A stretch of 8,329 nucleotides of DNA from an uncultured Streptococcus sp. (GTDB taxonomy: Bacteria; Bacillota; Bacilli; Lactobacillales; Streptococcaceae), in assembly GCA_900755085.1 (NCBI GenBank), contig CAAEFF010000061.1:1-8329 (forward strand), written 5' to 3'. A program made the position numbers and the translations under genes. Below, one piece after another: positions 1 to 6,399 of this stretch; the stretch's first letter is position 1, and each line of letters opens with the position of its first letter. The notes beneath the pieces are model-generated. The model was not told where the DNA came from, made no database searches, and saw nothing but the letters and a program-made list of their open reading frames with translations.

Positions 1-33
1 ATCTTTGAAGCTTAAAAAGCGAACAAAGACTTA

Positions 34-106
34 GGATACTTGCTTCGCAAGTTCTATCCGCCACCTCAAAGCAGTGCTTTGAGCACTCAACCACTGCGTT
101 TTGCTC
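34..106. repeat. Palindromic intergenic repeat cluster
   Basis: Several short inverted repeats follow one another. At 34-59, GGATA/TATCC encloses CTTGC-TTC-GCAAG. At 65-83, CTCAAAGC-AGT-GCTTTGAG forms a perfect 8-bp stem with a 3-nt loop. GAGCA (81-85) can also pair with TGCTC (102-106). From memory, the pattern of small hairpins joined by 'GTTCTATCC' and 'CCTCAAAGCAGTGCTTTGAG' resembles short repeats common between genes in mitis-group streptococci, but I cannot confirm a named family. No coding region is evident in 1-126. The region may be the tail of a plus-strand transcript from a gene left of the window. Confidence 0.55.
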
Positions 107-126
107 GACAATCCAAAAACAAGAAG

Positions 127-150
127 AGGCTAGGACTTTTATCCCAGCCT
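127..150. terminator. Bidirectional rho-independent terminator
   Basis: On the minus strand a 9-bp stem AGGCTGGGA/TCCTAGCCT (one G-T wobble) with loop TAAAAG follows the flavoprotein stop codon and is trailed by CTTCTTGTTTTT. On the plus strand the same stem is followed by TTTGTTTTTT (151-160). Flanking A-rich and T-rich arms can lengthen the stem, so it can work both ways. It would end the flavoprotein transcript and also any plus-strand transcript entering from the left. The GGCTGGGA...TCCTAGCC core is typical of streptococcal terminators. Confidence 0.85.
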
Positions 151-158
151 TTTGTTTT

Positions 159-1331
159 TTAGTAATGAGGGCTTCCTGCTACCCAACCGGTACAGAGGGC
201 AGAGGTGATGTTGAAGCCACCAGTATGGGCATTGATATCGAGGACTTCTCCTGCAAAGTGGAGCCCAGAAACCAACCTACTTTCTAGGGTTTTAGGATTG
301 ATTTCTTTAAGACTGACGCCCCCTTTCGTCACAAAGGATTTGGCGAGAGACATCTTTCCAGTGACGGGGATAGGCATCTCTTTGATCTTTCGGATGAGCT
401 CTTCTGTCTGGGCAGGAGCCAGCTGCTTTACCTTTTCAGGGAATCCTTGTGCTAAGAAATCTGCTAGACGCTCAGGTAGCAAGGACTTAAGGGTATTTTT
501 TATAGACTTTTCACGATGCTCTTCAAGAAAATCTATTAAATCTTGAGAAAAAGTAGTTGGCAGAAGGTCCAGAGATAAGATTTCTCCGCCTTTAACAAAA
601 CTAGACATCCGAAGGGCAGCAGGACCCGAAAGTCCAAAATGGGTAAAGAGGAGGTCATGGGTGATGATGTGTTTGTCGTAGCTGAGGGTCACATCTGTCA
701 GAGAGATCCCTTGGAGGGCCTTGTGTGGAAAATCTGTCAACAGAGGGCTCTCAGCTGCTTCGAGATCGGTGATGGTATGTTTGAAGTGACGGGCAATCTC
801 ATACCCATACCCCGTAGAGCCGGTCGATGGGTAGGATTTGCCACCAGTTGTAACGACCAGCTTGTCAGCTGTCCAAATTTTTTCAGCAGATTTGACGATA
901 AAGATATCCTCAGGCTTGGTGACAGAAACGACTTCACAGTTGGTGGCCATGCTAGCACCTAGCTCAAGGATCTTATTCTCTAAAGCTTGAATAATGGTGC
1001 GGGATTGATCGCTAGTAGGAAAGACTCGACCATGATCTTCGACTTTCAGCTTGACGCCATTATCGGTGAAAAATTGGATGATATCCTGATTGTCAAATTG
1101 GGAGAAGACACTGTAAAGGAAACGGCCATTTCCAGGAATACCGGCCATCAAATCGTCTAAGGTTCCGTTGTTCGTGACATTGCAGCGACCTCCTCCGGTA
1201 CCAGCGAGCTTCTTGCCCAGCTTTTTATTCTTTTCGATCAGCAAGGTGGATTGGCCATAAGATGCGCTGGCAATGGTCGCCATCATCCCAGCAGGACCGC
1301 CTCCAATGACAATAGTCTGATAGTGAGTCAT
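159..1331 (-). CDS. HI0933/BaiN-family FAD-dependent flavoprotein oxidoreductase
   Basis: This encodes a cytosolic flavoprotein of the HI0933 (YhiN/BaiN-like) family, 390 aa, close to the usual family length. The N-terminal Rossmann motif GGGPAG (residues 10-15) with Glu33 after the second strand binds FAD. The family signature GTGGGRCNVTN lies at 45-55. The C-terminal FAD-contacting segment GLHFAGEVLD...HTGGFN lies at about 356-374. The physiological substrate is unknown for most members; some bile-acid bacteria use a relative (BaiN) in steroid reduction, which is not implied here. I chose the ATG at 1331, preceded by GAAGGAAG about 6-7 nt upstream. The longer possible start at 1376 lies inside a good -10 box (TATAAT, 1375-1380), so it would not be in the mRNA. 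The gene has its own promoter and terminator, and a terminator separates it from larD, so it is probably not part of the Lar system. Confidence 0.9.
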   Translation of the reverse strand: MTHYQTIVIGGGPAGMMATIASASYGQSTLLIEKNKKLGKKLAGTGGGRCNVTNNGTLDDLMAGIPGNGRFLYSVFSQFDNQDIIQFFTDNGVKLKVEDHGRVFPTSDQSRTIIQALENKILELGASMATNCEVVSVTKPEDIFIVKSAEKIWTADKLVVTTGGKSYPSTGSTGYGYEIARHFKHTITDLEAAESPLLTDFPHKALQGISLTDVTLSYDKHIITHDLLFTHFGLSGPAALRMSSFVKGGEILSLDLLPTTFSQDLIDFLEEHREKSIKNTLKSLLPERLADFLAQGFPEKVKQLAPAQTEELIRKIKEMPIPVTGKMSLAKSFVTKGGVSLKEINPKTLESRLVSGLHFAGEVLDINAHTGGFNITSALCTGWVAGSPHY

Positions 1332-1374
1332 ATCGATCTTCCTTCTCTTGTTTCTTTCATGATTTGCTTTGTCC

Positions 1375-1403
1375 ATTATATCATTTTATAGACGTCTTCG
1401 GAA
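1375..1403 (-). promoter_or_regulatory. Promoter of the flavoprotein gene
   Basis: On the minus strand, a perfect TATAAT (1375-1380) lies 17 bp downstream of TTCCGA (1398-1403), a poor -35. The expected transcription start is near 1368, leaving a leader of about 37 nt before the ATG at 1331. This placement rules out translation from the ATG overlapping the -10 box. Confidence 0.6.
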
Positions 1404-1415
1404 AATGAAGGGATC

Positions 1416-1449
1416 AAAAAAAACAAGCACCCGCAGATGCTTGTTTTTT
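1416..1449 (-). terminator. Terminator of the larABCD operon
   Basis: A 12-bp stem AAAAAACAAGCA/TGCTTGTTTTTT has an 8-nt loop (TCTGCGGG on the minus strand) and a run of eight T on the minus strand. It starts 19 nt past the larD stop codon and would separate larD from the flavoprotein gene. The arms are A-rich and T-rich on both sides, so some activity on the plus strand is possible, but no plus-strand gene ends here. Confidence 0.9.
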
Positions 1450-1468
1450 CATAAGATTGATCTTCCGA

Positions 1469-2182
1469 TTACATGATTCCAAGGAAGTAACGGATGAAGA
1501 AGAAGGCAAGGACAGCACCAACAAATGGAGCAGTACCTGGTACAAGAAGACCATATTGCCAGTCGTTGTTTACTTTATCTTTAATTGGCAAGATTTGGTA
1601 AGCAAAACGAGGTCCAAGGTCACGCGCTTGGTTCATGGCGAAACCTGTAGTACCACCAAGACCCATACCGATAGCCCAAACGATCAAACCAACAGTAAAT
1701 GGAAGCATTGCTTCGTTGGCGTGTTCAGCAGCCATGATTGATGTCAAGAAGATAAATGTTGCGAACGCTTCGACGAAGTAGTTACGTGGAAGGTTACGGC
1801 AGTTAGGGTTAGTTGAGAAGATGTTACGGATAGCAACACCATCAATTTGACCTTCAGAAATCTTGAAGTGATCAGCATACATAAAGTAAGCAATCAAAGC
1901 TCCAAGGAAAGCACCGATCATTTCAGCGATTGCGATTGGGAAGAATTGAGCGATTGTCAATTTACCAAGAAGGACTTTCAACAAAGCCATAGCAGGGTTC
2001 ATTGAAACGCCGCCAAAGACAAACAAGCAGACAGTGATACCGAATGCCCATGTAGTGATCGCGAATAAGTGTCCAGTTCCAGCATATTTTGTTTTCTTCA
2101 AAACGTCGTCACAGTGTACGCCAACCCCGAAGATAATCATCAAAGCTGTACTCATAACTTCTGCAAGTAATTGATGTGTCAT
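1469..2182 (-). CDS. larD: Aquaglyceroporin-type lactic acid channel LarD (GlpF family)
   Basis: This encodes a membrane channel of the MIP/aquaglyceroporin family, 237 aa, with six hydrophobic spans and two re-entrant half-helices. Within a lar operon the expected role is passage of D/L-lactic acid, as shown for LarD (GlpF1) of L. plantarum. The first pore motif is standard (GGVSMNPAMA, NPA at 62-64). The second is NQA (184-186) in FAMNQARDLGPR instead of NPA. Arg187 of the selectivity filter and Asp188, typical of glycerol-type channels, are kept. It is the last gene of larABCD, 20 nt after larC. AGGAG precedes the ATG by an unusually long 12 nt, which may lower translation. From sequence alone it could be a plain glycerol facilitator; the operon context favours LarD. 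Confidence 0.85.
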   Translation of the reverse strand: MTHQLLAEVMSTALMIIFGVGVHCDDVLKKTKYAGTGHLFAITTWAFGITVCLFVFGGVSMNPAMALLKVLLGKLTIAQFFPIAIAEMIGAFLGALIAYFMYADHFKISEGQIDGVAIRNIFSTNPNCRNLPRNYFVEAFATFIFLTSIMAAEHANEAMLPFTVGLIVWAIGMGLGGTTGFAMNQARDLGPRFAYQILPIKDKVNNDWQYGLLVPGTAPFVGAVLAFFFIRYFLGIM

Positions 2183-2202
2183 GTTAATAAATGTCTCCTA
2201 AA

Positions 2203-3522
2203 TTAATAAATATATTTTTGTAATTGGTGATAAACTTCTTGAATCGGCAACTGCATCTCCTTAGCAATACGCTGACAGTCTTCGTATTCAAGCGTCTTCT
2301 TAGTGATGGATCCGTACTGATTGATTTTAACCGTAACGGTTCCAAATTCCGTATCGATTTGTTCAAATCGACGTTGCATGACCTTGCGGTCAACTTGTTG
2401 GTATCGAAAACCAATGGTACTGGTTTCTTTAAACAAGAGGGTTGAAAAATCTTCTAGCTGGCTATTTTGAATCAAAAGCGTTAACTCAAAACCAGGACGA
2501 TTCTTTTTCATAACGATGCTACGATAGTAGACATCCAAAGCGCCAGCATCCAAAAACCGATTAAGAATATAAGCCAGTTGTTCTGGTGTTTGATCATCAA
2601 TCGTAGTGGTGATTTCAACGATGCGATCATCGGTGTGATGAACGATGGTCGTACTATGTGAGGCGTCTTCCTTCAATAGCGAACCGCGTAAAGCATTGAA
2701 TTTTCCGGTATCTCTTTTCCCAAATCCATAGCCGACACTTTGGATGGCAAAGTGGGATGGGATCGGTTCAAAGATTGGGTCCATTGCTTTCAAGAGGGCT
2801 AACCCTGTTGGGGTGATCAACTCTGTTTTGACGGTAAAGTCTTGAGTGATCGGAATGGTGGTTTCCTTTCTCAACTGCATGACAGCAGGAACTGGAACCG
2901 GCATTTCCCCATGGGCGACTGAGATCGTTCCACTTCCCTCTGTGAGAGGAGTGGAGTAGACTGTGTCGATTCCGAGTGATTCCACTAGGATGAAAAAGCT
3001 AACGATGTCGACGATCGAATCAATGGCACCGATCTCGTGGAAATGGATCTGCTCAACAGGCATGTTGTGCACAGCTGCTTCAGCCTTTGCAATGTCAAGA
3101 AAGACTGCAAGGCTCTTTTCTTTCACAAAAGGACTCAACTGAGAAGCGACAATCAAGTCGTGGATGTCTGCATAACTGCGGGCATCTGCATGGGAATGTC
3201 CATGCTCATGATCGTGATGGTGTTCATGATCGTGATGATGTTCGTGATCGTGATGGTGTTCGTGATCATGATGATGTTCGTGATCATGATCAAAATCGCC
3301 TTCAATCCCCGTATCTTTCTCCCCGTGGTGAAGGTGAACATCAAAATCAGTTCCCCAGATAGCGCTTTTAGCGATGCGATCAACATGGAGGTGGAAACCA
3401 TCGACTCCCAATTTTTCGAGTTCGGAGCGAAGTAAAGTGACGTCTCCCCCAAGGTCAACCAATAGACCATTGAGCATATCGCCACTTATTCCAGAAAAAG
3501 GTTCTAAAAATAGACTGGTCAT
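2203..3522 (-). CDS. larC: LarC, nickel insertase for the pyridinium dithiocarboxylate cofactor
   Basis: LarC is a CTP-dependent cyclometallase that inserts nickel into pyridinium-3,5-bisthiocarboxylic acid mononucleotide (P2TMN), forming the NPN cofactor of LarA. The 439-aa product has the family N-terminus (FLEPFSGISGDM, 5-16), a His-rich stretch at 78-111 built from DHEHHH hexads (21 His in 34 residues, a likely metal-binding or nickel-holding segment), the conserved FHEIGAIDSIVDI (161-173) and a C-terminal part expected to hold the CTP-binding/catalytic domain. I chose the ATG at 3522: AAAGGA lies 6-7 nt upstream and ATG overlaps the larB stop as ATGA, so the two are probably translationally coupled. 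An upstream in-frame ATG at 3564 lies inside larB and lacks support. L. plantarum splits this gene into larC1 and larC2 joined by ribosomal frameshifting; here it is one open frame. Confidence 0.93.
   Translation of the reverse strand: MTSLFLEPFSGISGDMLNGLLVDLGGDVTLLRSELEKLGVDGFHLHVDRIAKSAIWGTDFDVHLHHGEKDTGIEGDFDHDHEHHHDHEHHHDHEHHHDHEHHHDHEHGHSHADARSYADIHDLIVASQLSPFVKEKSLAVFLDIAKAEAAVHNMPVEQIHFHEIGAIDSIVDIVSFFILVESLGIDTVYSTPLTEGSGTISVAHGEMPVPVPAVMQLRKETTIPITQDFTVKTELITPTGLALLKAMDPIFEPIPSHFAIQSVGYGFGKRDTGKFNALRGSLLKEDASHSTTIVHHTDDRIVEITTTIDDQTPEQLAYILNRFLDAGALDVYYRSIVMKKNRPGFELTLLIQNSQLEDFSTLLFKETSTIGFRYQQVDRKVMQRRFEQIDTEFGTVTVKINQYGSITKKTLEYEDCQRIAKEMQLPIQEVYHQLQKYIY
3203..3292. repeat. 18-bp tandem repeat (5 units) encoding the His-rich segment of LarC
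   Basis: Five successive 18-bp units (3203-3220, 3221-3238, 3239-3256, 3257-3274, 3275-3292) share the core TGTTCGTGATCATGATGA, differing at only a few positions, mostly A/G changes at third codon positions. On the minus strand they encode DHEHHH-type hexapeptides. The whole-codon unit means gain or loss of units would change the number of histidines without a frameshift. Spurious open frames in other phases here arise from the repeat. Confidence 0.95.
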
Positions 3523-4289
3523 TCGTTTTCCTTTCGATTGTGGTTGAGTCGGTTGATCATACAAGCTGAATAAGCTGCACCAAATCCATTGTCAATATTG
3601 ACGACGGTGACTCCAGAAGCACAAGAAGTCAGCATACTCATCAAAGTCGTGAGTCCTTGAAGATTGCTTCCGTATCCGATACTAGTCGGCACGGCAATCA
3701 CAGGCACATCCACAAGACCTCCAACAACGCTGACAAGAGCTCCTTCCATTCCAGCGATGACAATCACTACACTGGCCTTTTGGATCTCATCTAAGCGTCT
3801 AAAGAGGCGATGAATACCGGCGACTCCTACGTCATAGATCCGGTGGACAGCGTGGCCAAAGGTCTCTGCCGTTACGGCAGCCTCTTCGGCAACAGGAACA
3901 TCACTAGTCCCTGCTGTTACAACGGCAATGTAGTGCTCCGCATCCACCTCTTCTTTTTTCGAGTTGAGAACGAAGCAGCGAGCTTCTGGATAATAGTGGC
4001 CGTTAGGAAAGAGCTGAGAAAGAGCCTCTCCCTTTTGGAGAGAGACCCTAGTTGCAAGGATCGGCAATTCTTTTTGTAAGAGGAATTGCATGATGCCTTC
4101 CATTTGCTCAACTGTCTTTCCTTCGCCGAAGATAACTTCAGGGAAGCCATTGCGGCGTTGCCGGTCAGTATCAATTGCTGCATACCCTAGTTCTTTCACG
4201 CCGTTAATTTGCTCCAGCGCATCCTCTACAGAGAGGTGGCCAGCTTGCAAGTCACGGAGTGTTTGTTCTAGATTTGGTTGAAAATCCAT
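3519..4289 (-). CDS. larB: LarB, NaAD carboxylase/hydrolase (first step of NPN cofactor synthesis)
   Basis: LarB carboxylates C5 of the pyridinium ring of nicotinic acid adenine dinucleotide and hydrolyses the phosphoanhydride, giving pyridinium-3,5-biscarboxylic acid mononucleotide (P2CMN) and AMP. The 256-aa product has the expected N-terminal region and a C-terminal PurE-like domain with TAGTSDVPVAEEA (125-137), AGMEGALVSVVGG (179-191) and the stretch around TSIGYG (202-207) through NIDNGFGAA (231-239). Cys223 in TSCASGV probably matches the cysteine (Cys221 in L. plantarum) that attacks C4 of the ring to activate it; the pairing is from memory. The start is 8 nt after the larA stop and I see no clear Shine-Dalgarno sequence, so translation probably depends on coupling to larA. 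The 3' end overlaps larC by 4 nt. Confidence 0.93.
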   Translation of the reverse strand: MDFQPNLEQTLRDLQAGHLSVEDALEQINGVKELGYAAIDTDRQRRNGFPEVIFGEGKTVEQMEGIMQFLLQKELPILATRVSLQKGEALSQLFPNGHYYPEARCFVLNSKKEEVDAEHYIAVVTAGTSDVPVAEEAAVTAETFGHAVHRIYDVGVAGIHRLFRRLDEIQKASVVIVIAGMEGALVSVVGGLVDVPVIAVPTSIGYGSNLQGLTTLMSMLTSCASGVTVVNIDNGFGAAYSACMINRLNHNRKENE

Positions 4290-4297
4290 GGTCGATT

Positions 4298-5572
4298 CTA
4301 TTCAACAACGACAGAAAGTCCGTCGCGGATAACCGTTACTTTCGCATCTTTTCCTTCACGAGCCAAGGCTTTTTCAAGTGCTTCGTCAAATGAAGTTGCA
4401 AGTTCCATGTGCATACCTGTGATCAAAGCAGGGTCGACAAGGTCAGATACAAAGATAACATGGTGGTGTACCAAGATACGAGCCAAGATTTGAGAAGTCC
4501 ATTGGTCTGGAACAGTTTCCAAACGAGGTGTATTGATGGCTTGTTCCAAGAATTCTTTTGGATCTTCTACATCCGCAAGGTTACGATAGAACCCTTCTCC
4601 ACCGTGACCATCCGCACATCCAGCAATCATGATGATCGTTCCGCCTTCTTTGTTTGAAGCTTCAGCAGCTGTCATCCCTTTAACGGCTTGGTAGATGTTT
4701 TGGTCAAGTGGGAAACCACCGTTTGTTGAAATCGTAATGTCGCTTTCGATCTTAGACACGTGTGCCAAGTCTGCAACAAATTCACAACCAACTTTGTGGG
4801 CTTCAACCATGTCCCCAGCGAAAGATCCGATGATGTGTTTTTCGCCGTCCAAGACAACATTGACGATGAAGGCCAATTTTGCAGTACGAGCAGCGTAAAG
4901 CATATCTTCGTGGATTGGGTTGTGGTCAAGGTTACCAGTACGTGCTTTATCAGAGTTGATGAAGTCACCTGAGTGGTTCGCCATGATAGTCTTGTATGAA
5001 GCAATACCTGGAAGGACTGATTTACGTCCACCTGAGAATCCAGCAAAGAAGTGAGATTCGATGAATCCTTCTGCTAGCAACAAGTCAGCTTCAGCAGCAA
5101 TCTTGTTGATGATACAATCTCCACCTGAAGGAAGTTGACCGATTTTAACCATGTCATCATCGTTTGTTGAAATGTGCATAACGATTTCTTCATTGTCAAC
5201 GATTTCTTGGCCGTATTTGTTAATCAATTCTTCACGAGTTGAAGGACGGTGGAAACCAGTAGCAACCAAGATACGCACGCGTGCATCAGGGTTAACTGAG
5301 CGAATACGACGTAAAATGATTGGGGTAATGATATGAGAAGGTACAGGACGAGTGTGGTCAGAACTGATCAACACGATGTCTTTTTTACCTTTAGCGAGTT
5401 CTTCCAAAGATGGGCTGCCGATAGGGTTATCCAATGAACGTTCAACAGTTTCTTCTTCAGACAGTGGGTTATGGAAGTTTTCCGCTTTTGACTCTAACAA
5501 ACCAGCAAAGTTTTCATCTGGAATCTTTGCAACAATCGTCTTTTTGTCGTACGGTAATTTAATTTCTACCAT
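4298..5572 (-). CDS. larA: LarA, nickel-dependent lactate racemase
   Basis: LarA interconverts L- and D-lactate through a proton-coupled hydride transfer to the nickel-pincer nucleotide (NPN) bound to a lysine. The 424-aa product carries, at the same numbers as L. plantarum LarA, the cofactor lysine Lys184 (FSGGRKSVLPG), the nickel ligand His200 (ANHSGD), the catalytic pair His108 (ATGFHRP) and His174 (ESHFFAG), Asp72 and Arg75 in SSDHTRP, Gln295 and Lys298, and Trp358. All expected functional positions are therefore intact, which favours true lactate racemase over the wider LarA superfamily with other hydroxyacid substrates. It is cytosolic, with no signal peptide. The start ATG at 5572 has a good AAAGGAG 10 nt upstream. 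It is first in larABCD, transcribed away from the regulator gene. Expression probably needs an activator, since its -10 lacks a matching -35. Confidence 0.95.
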   Translation of the reverse strand: MVEIKLPYDKKTIVAKIPDENFAGLLESKAENFHNPLSEEETVERSLDNPIGSPSLEELAKGKKDIVLISSDHTRPVPSHIITPIILRRIRSVNPDARVRILVATGFHRPSTREELINKYGQEIVDNEEIVMHISTNDDDMVKIGQLPSGGDCIINKIAAEADLLLAEGFIESHFFAGFSGGRKSVLPGIASYKTIMANHSGDFINSDKARTGNLDHNPIHEDMLYAARTAKLAFIVNVVLDGEKHIIGSFAGDMVEAHKVGCEFVADLAHVSKIESDITISTNGGFPLDQNIYQAVKGMTAAEASNKEGGTIIMIAGCADGHGGEGFYRNLADVEDPKEFLEQAINTPRLETVPDQWTSQILARILVHHHVIFVSDLVDPALITGMHMELATSFDEALEKALAREGKDAKVTVIRDGLSVVVE

Positions 5573-5607
5573 TATTTGCGATCTCCTTTATTAATACTGA
5601 TACTTAT

Positions 5608-5613
5608 AGTATA
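5608..5613 (-). promoter_or_regulatory. -10 box of the larABCD promoter
   Basis: On the minus strand TATACT lies 35 nt before the larA start codon, giving an expected start of transcription near 5601 and a leader of about 28 nt that contains AAAGGAG. At 17 bp upstream the hexamer is ACACAC, nothing like TTGACA. A good -10 without a -35 is typical of promoters that need an activator, here plausibly the divergently encoded Crp/Fnr protein. The start position is estimated, not measured. Confidence 0.55.
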
Positions 5614-5644
5614 ATTCTTTTTTAAAAGAGGTGTGTACTGTTTG

Positions 5645-5663
5645 TTGTTAACAAATGATAACA
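5645..5663. promoter_or_regulatory. Candidate operator for the Crp/Fnr-type regulator
   Basis: Two overlapping dyads lie in the divergent gap: a perfect 10-bp palindrome TTGTTAACAA (5645-5654) and the inverted half-sites TGTTA-N8-TAACA (5646-5663). The second is centred at 5654.5. That is about -41.5 from the predicted start of the regulator-larE transcript (about 5696), the class II activator position, and about -53 from the predicted larA start. L. plantarum LarR is known to bind a palindromic Lar box between divergent genes. I do not recall its exact sequence, so identity with this site is inference. Confidence 0.4.
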
Positions 5664-5683
5664 TGAAATAACGAAAATAGGTG

Positions 5684-5689
5684 TATCAT
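5684..5689 (+). promoter_or_regulatory. -10 box of the regulator-larE-DUF924 operon
   Basis: TATCAT (5 of 6 to TATAAT), preceded by TG, lies 44 nt before the chosen GTG start at 5733. At 17 bp upstream the hexamer is ACATGA, a poor -35 that overlaps the right half of the TGTTA-N8-TAACA dyad. This fits activation from an overlapping site, possibly positive autoregulation. The estimated transcription start is near 5696. Confidence 0.4.
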
Positions 5690-5715
5690 TGGTGTGACTT
5701 TGAGAAAGAGCAGAT

Positions 5716-5722
5716 GGGGAGG
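5716..5722 (+). promoter_or_regulatory. Ribosome binding site deciding the GTG start of the regulator
   Basis: GGGGAGG lies 10 nt before GTG at 5733. The other in-frame GTG, at 5694, has no Shine-Dalgarno sequence and is next to the predicted transcription start, so 5733 is the likely start. Confidence 0.6.
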
Positions 5723-5732
5723 AAAAACCGCC

Positions 5733-6398
5733 GTGAATTCAGAATTTTTAGTGAAATTTTTGGAAGAGAGGCGAACGCCGATCGTCAAGAAAAAATACCA
5801 TAGTTACCTCTCCTACCGCGGGATCAAAGAGGACTACATCTACATCTTGAAAGAAGGTGTAGTCAAGACCAGTGTCATCATGCGCGATGGGCGTGAGTTT
5901 AACTTTTCCTATCTAAAAGCCATTGACATTGTCTCTTTGATTCGTGATGAGGTGTCCAATTATACAGACTCGCCTTTTAATGTGCGAGTGGAGACAGAAG
6001 AAGCGAGTTTTTATCGCATTCCCCGGGTCAAATTTTGGAATTTTGTCAAAGAACAAAAAGAACTGCAGGACTATGTGAGAGACTATTATCGCAATAAACT
6101 GTCTGAAAGTATGGAGTCTCAGCAGTACATGATGATGAATGGCAAAAAAGGAGCGGTTTGTTTTCATTTGCAAAAATTAAGCAATTTGTTTGGTGTGGAG
6201 CAAGAAGATGGCGTCTTGATTGATTTCAACATTACCAATGAAGATATTGCTGGCTTTTGTGGGATTTCGACGCGAAACAGTGTCAATCGCATTCTCAATG
6301 AATTAAAACGAGAAGGTGTTTTGGATATTCGACAGCAAAAGATCGTGATTTTGGATAATGAACGGATTGAAGAATTTATCGGAAGGGAGCTATTCTAA
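5733..6398 (+). CDS. Crp/Fnr-family transcriptional regulator, LarR candidate
   Basis: The 221-aa product has a Crp/Fnr layout: a cyclic-nucleotide-binding-like beta domain (about 20-105), a long dimerisation helix (about 105-135) and a C-terminal winged helix-turn-helix (about 138-209). The recognition region is ITNEDIAGFCGISTRNSVNR (167-186), with a wing around GVLDIRQQKIVIL (195-207). There are only two cysteines (143 and 176), so an Fnr-type [4Fe-4S] sensor is unlikely, and I do not see the Crp cAMP-pocket motif; the effector is unknown. In L. plantarum a Crp/Fnr-family activator, LarR, divergent from larA, turns on the lar genes with L-lactate. The same position here supports a LarR role. 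The start is the GTG at 5733. The stop lies 1 nt before larE, so regulator and cofactor enzyme are co-transcribed. Confidence 0.82.
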   Translation: MNSEFLVKFLEERRTPIVKKKYHSYLSYRGIKEDYIYILKEGVVKTSVIMRDGREFNFSYLKAIDIVSLIRDEVSNYTDSPFNVRVETEEASFYRIPRVKFWNFVKEQKELQDYVRDYYRNKLSESMESQQYMMMNGKKGAVCFHLQKLSNLFGVEQEDGVLIDFNITNEDIAGFCGISTRNSVNRILNELKREGVLDIRQQKIVILDNERIEEFIGRELF

Positions 6399-6399
6399 G

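Noticed and set aside
1332..1376. Longer N-terminus of the flavoprotein starting at 1376
   Set aside because: The ATG lies within the TATAAT box of its own promoter, and the added residues precede the usual family start; the ATG at 1331 has a good ribosome binding site.
3203..3292. CRISPR array
   Set aside because: The 18-bp units are directly adjacent with no spacers, are in frame and encode a plausible His-rich segment of LarC.
3037..3485. Long open frames in other phases and on the plus strand over the His-rich part of larC
   Set aside because: They arise from the 18-bp tandem repeat, give low-complexity Met/Ile/Val or Asp/Arg/His proteins, lack ribosome binding sites and overlap a well-supported larC.
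3523..3564. Longer LarC N-terminus starting at 3564
   Set aside because: The added 14 residues are unlike LarC, overlap larB deeply and have no ribosome binding site; the ATGA overlap start at 3522 is well supported.
4672..5046. 124-codon minus-strand frame inside larA
   Set aside because: Composition is atypical (rich in Thr, Leu and Ser), no family match is recognisable, and it lies wholly within larA, whose catalytic residues are all in the other frame.
5573..5693. Riboswitch or T-box ahead of larA
   Set aside because: The predicted leader is only about 28 nt and contains no structured element or terminator.
5694..5732. Upstream GTG start for the regulator
   Set aside because: No Shine-Dalgarno sequence is present, and the predicted transcription start is at about the same place; the GTG at 5733 has GGGGAGG in front.
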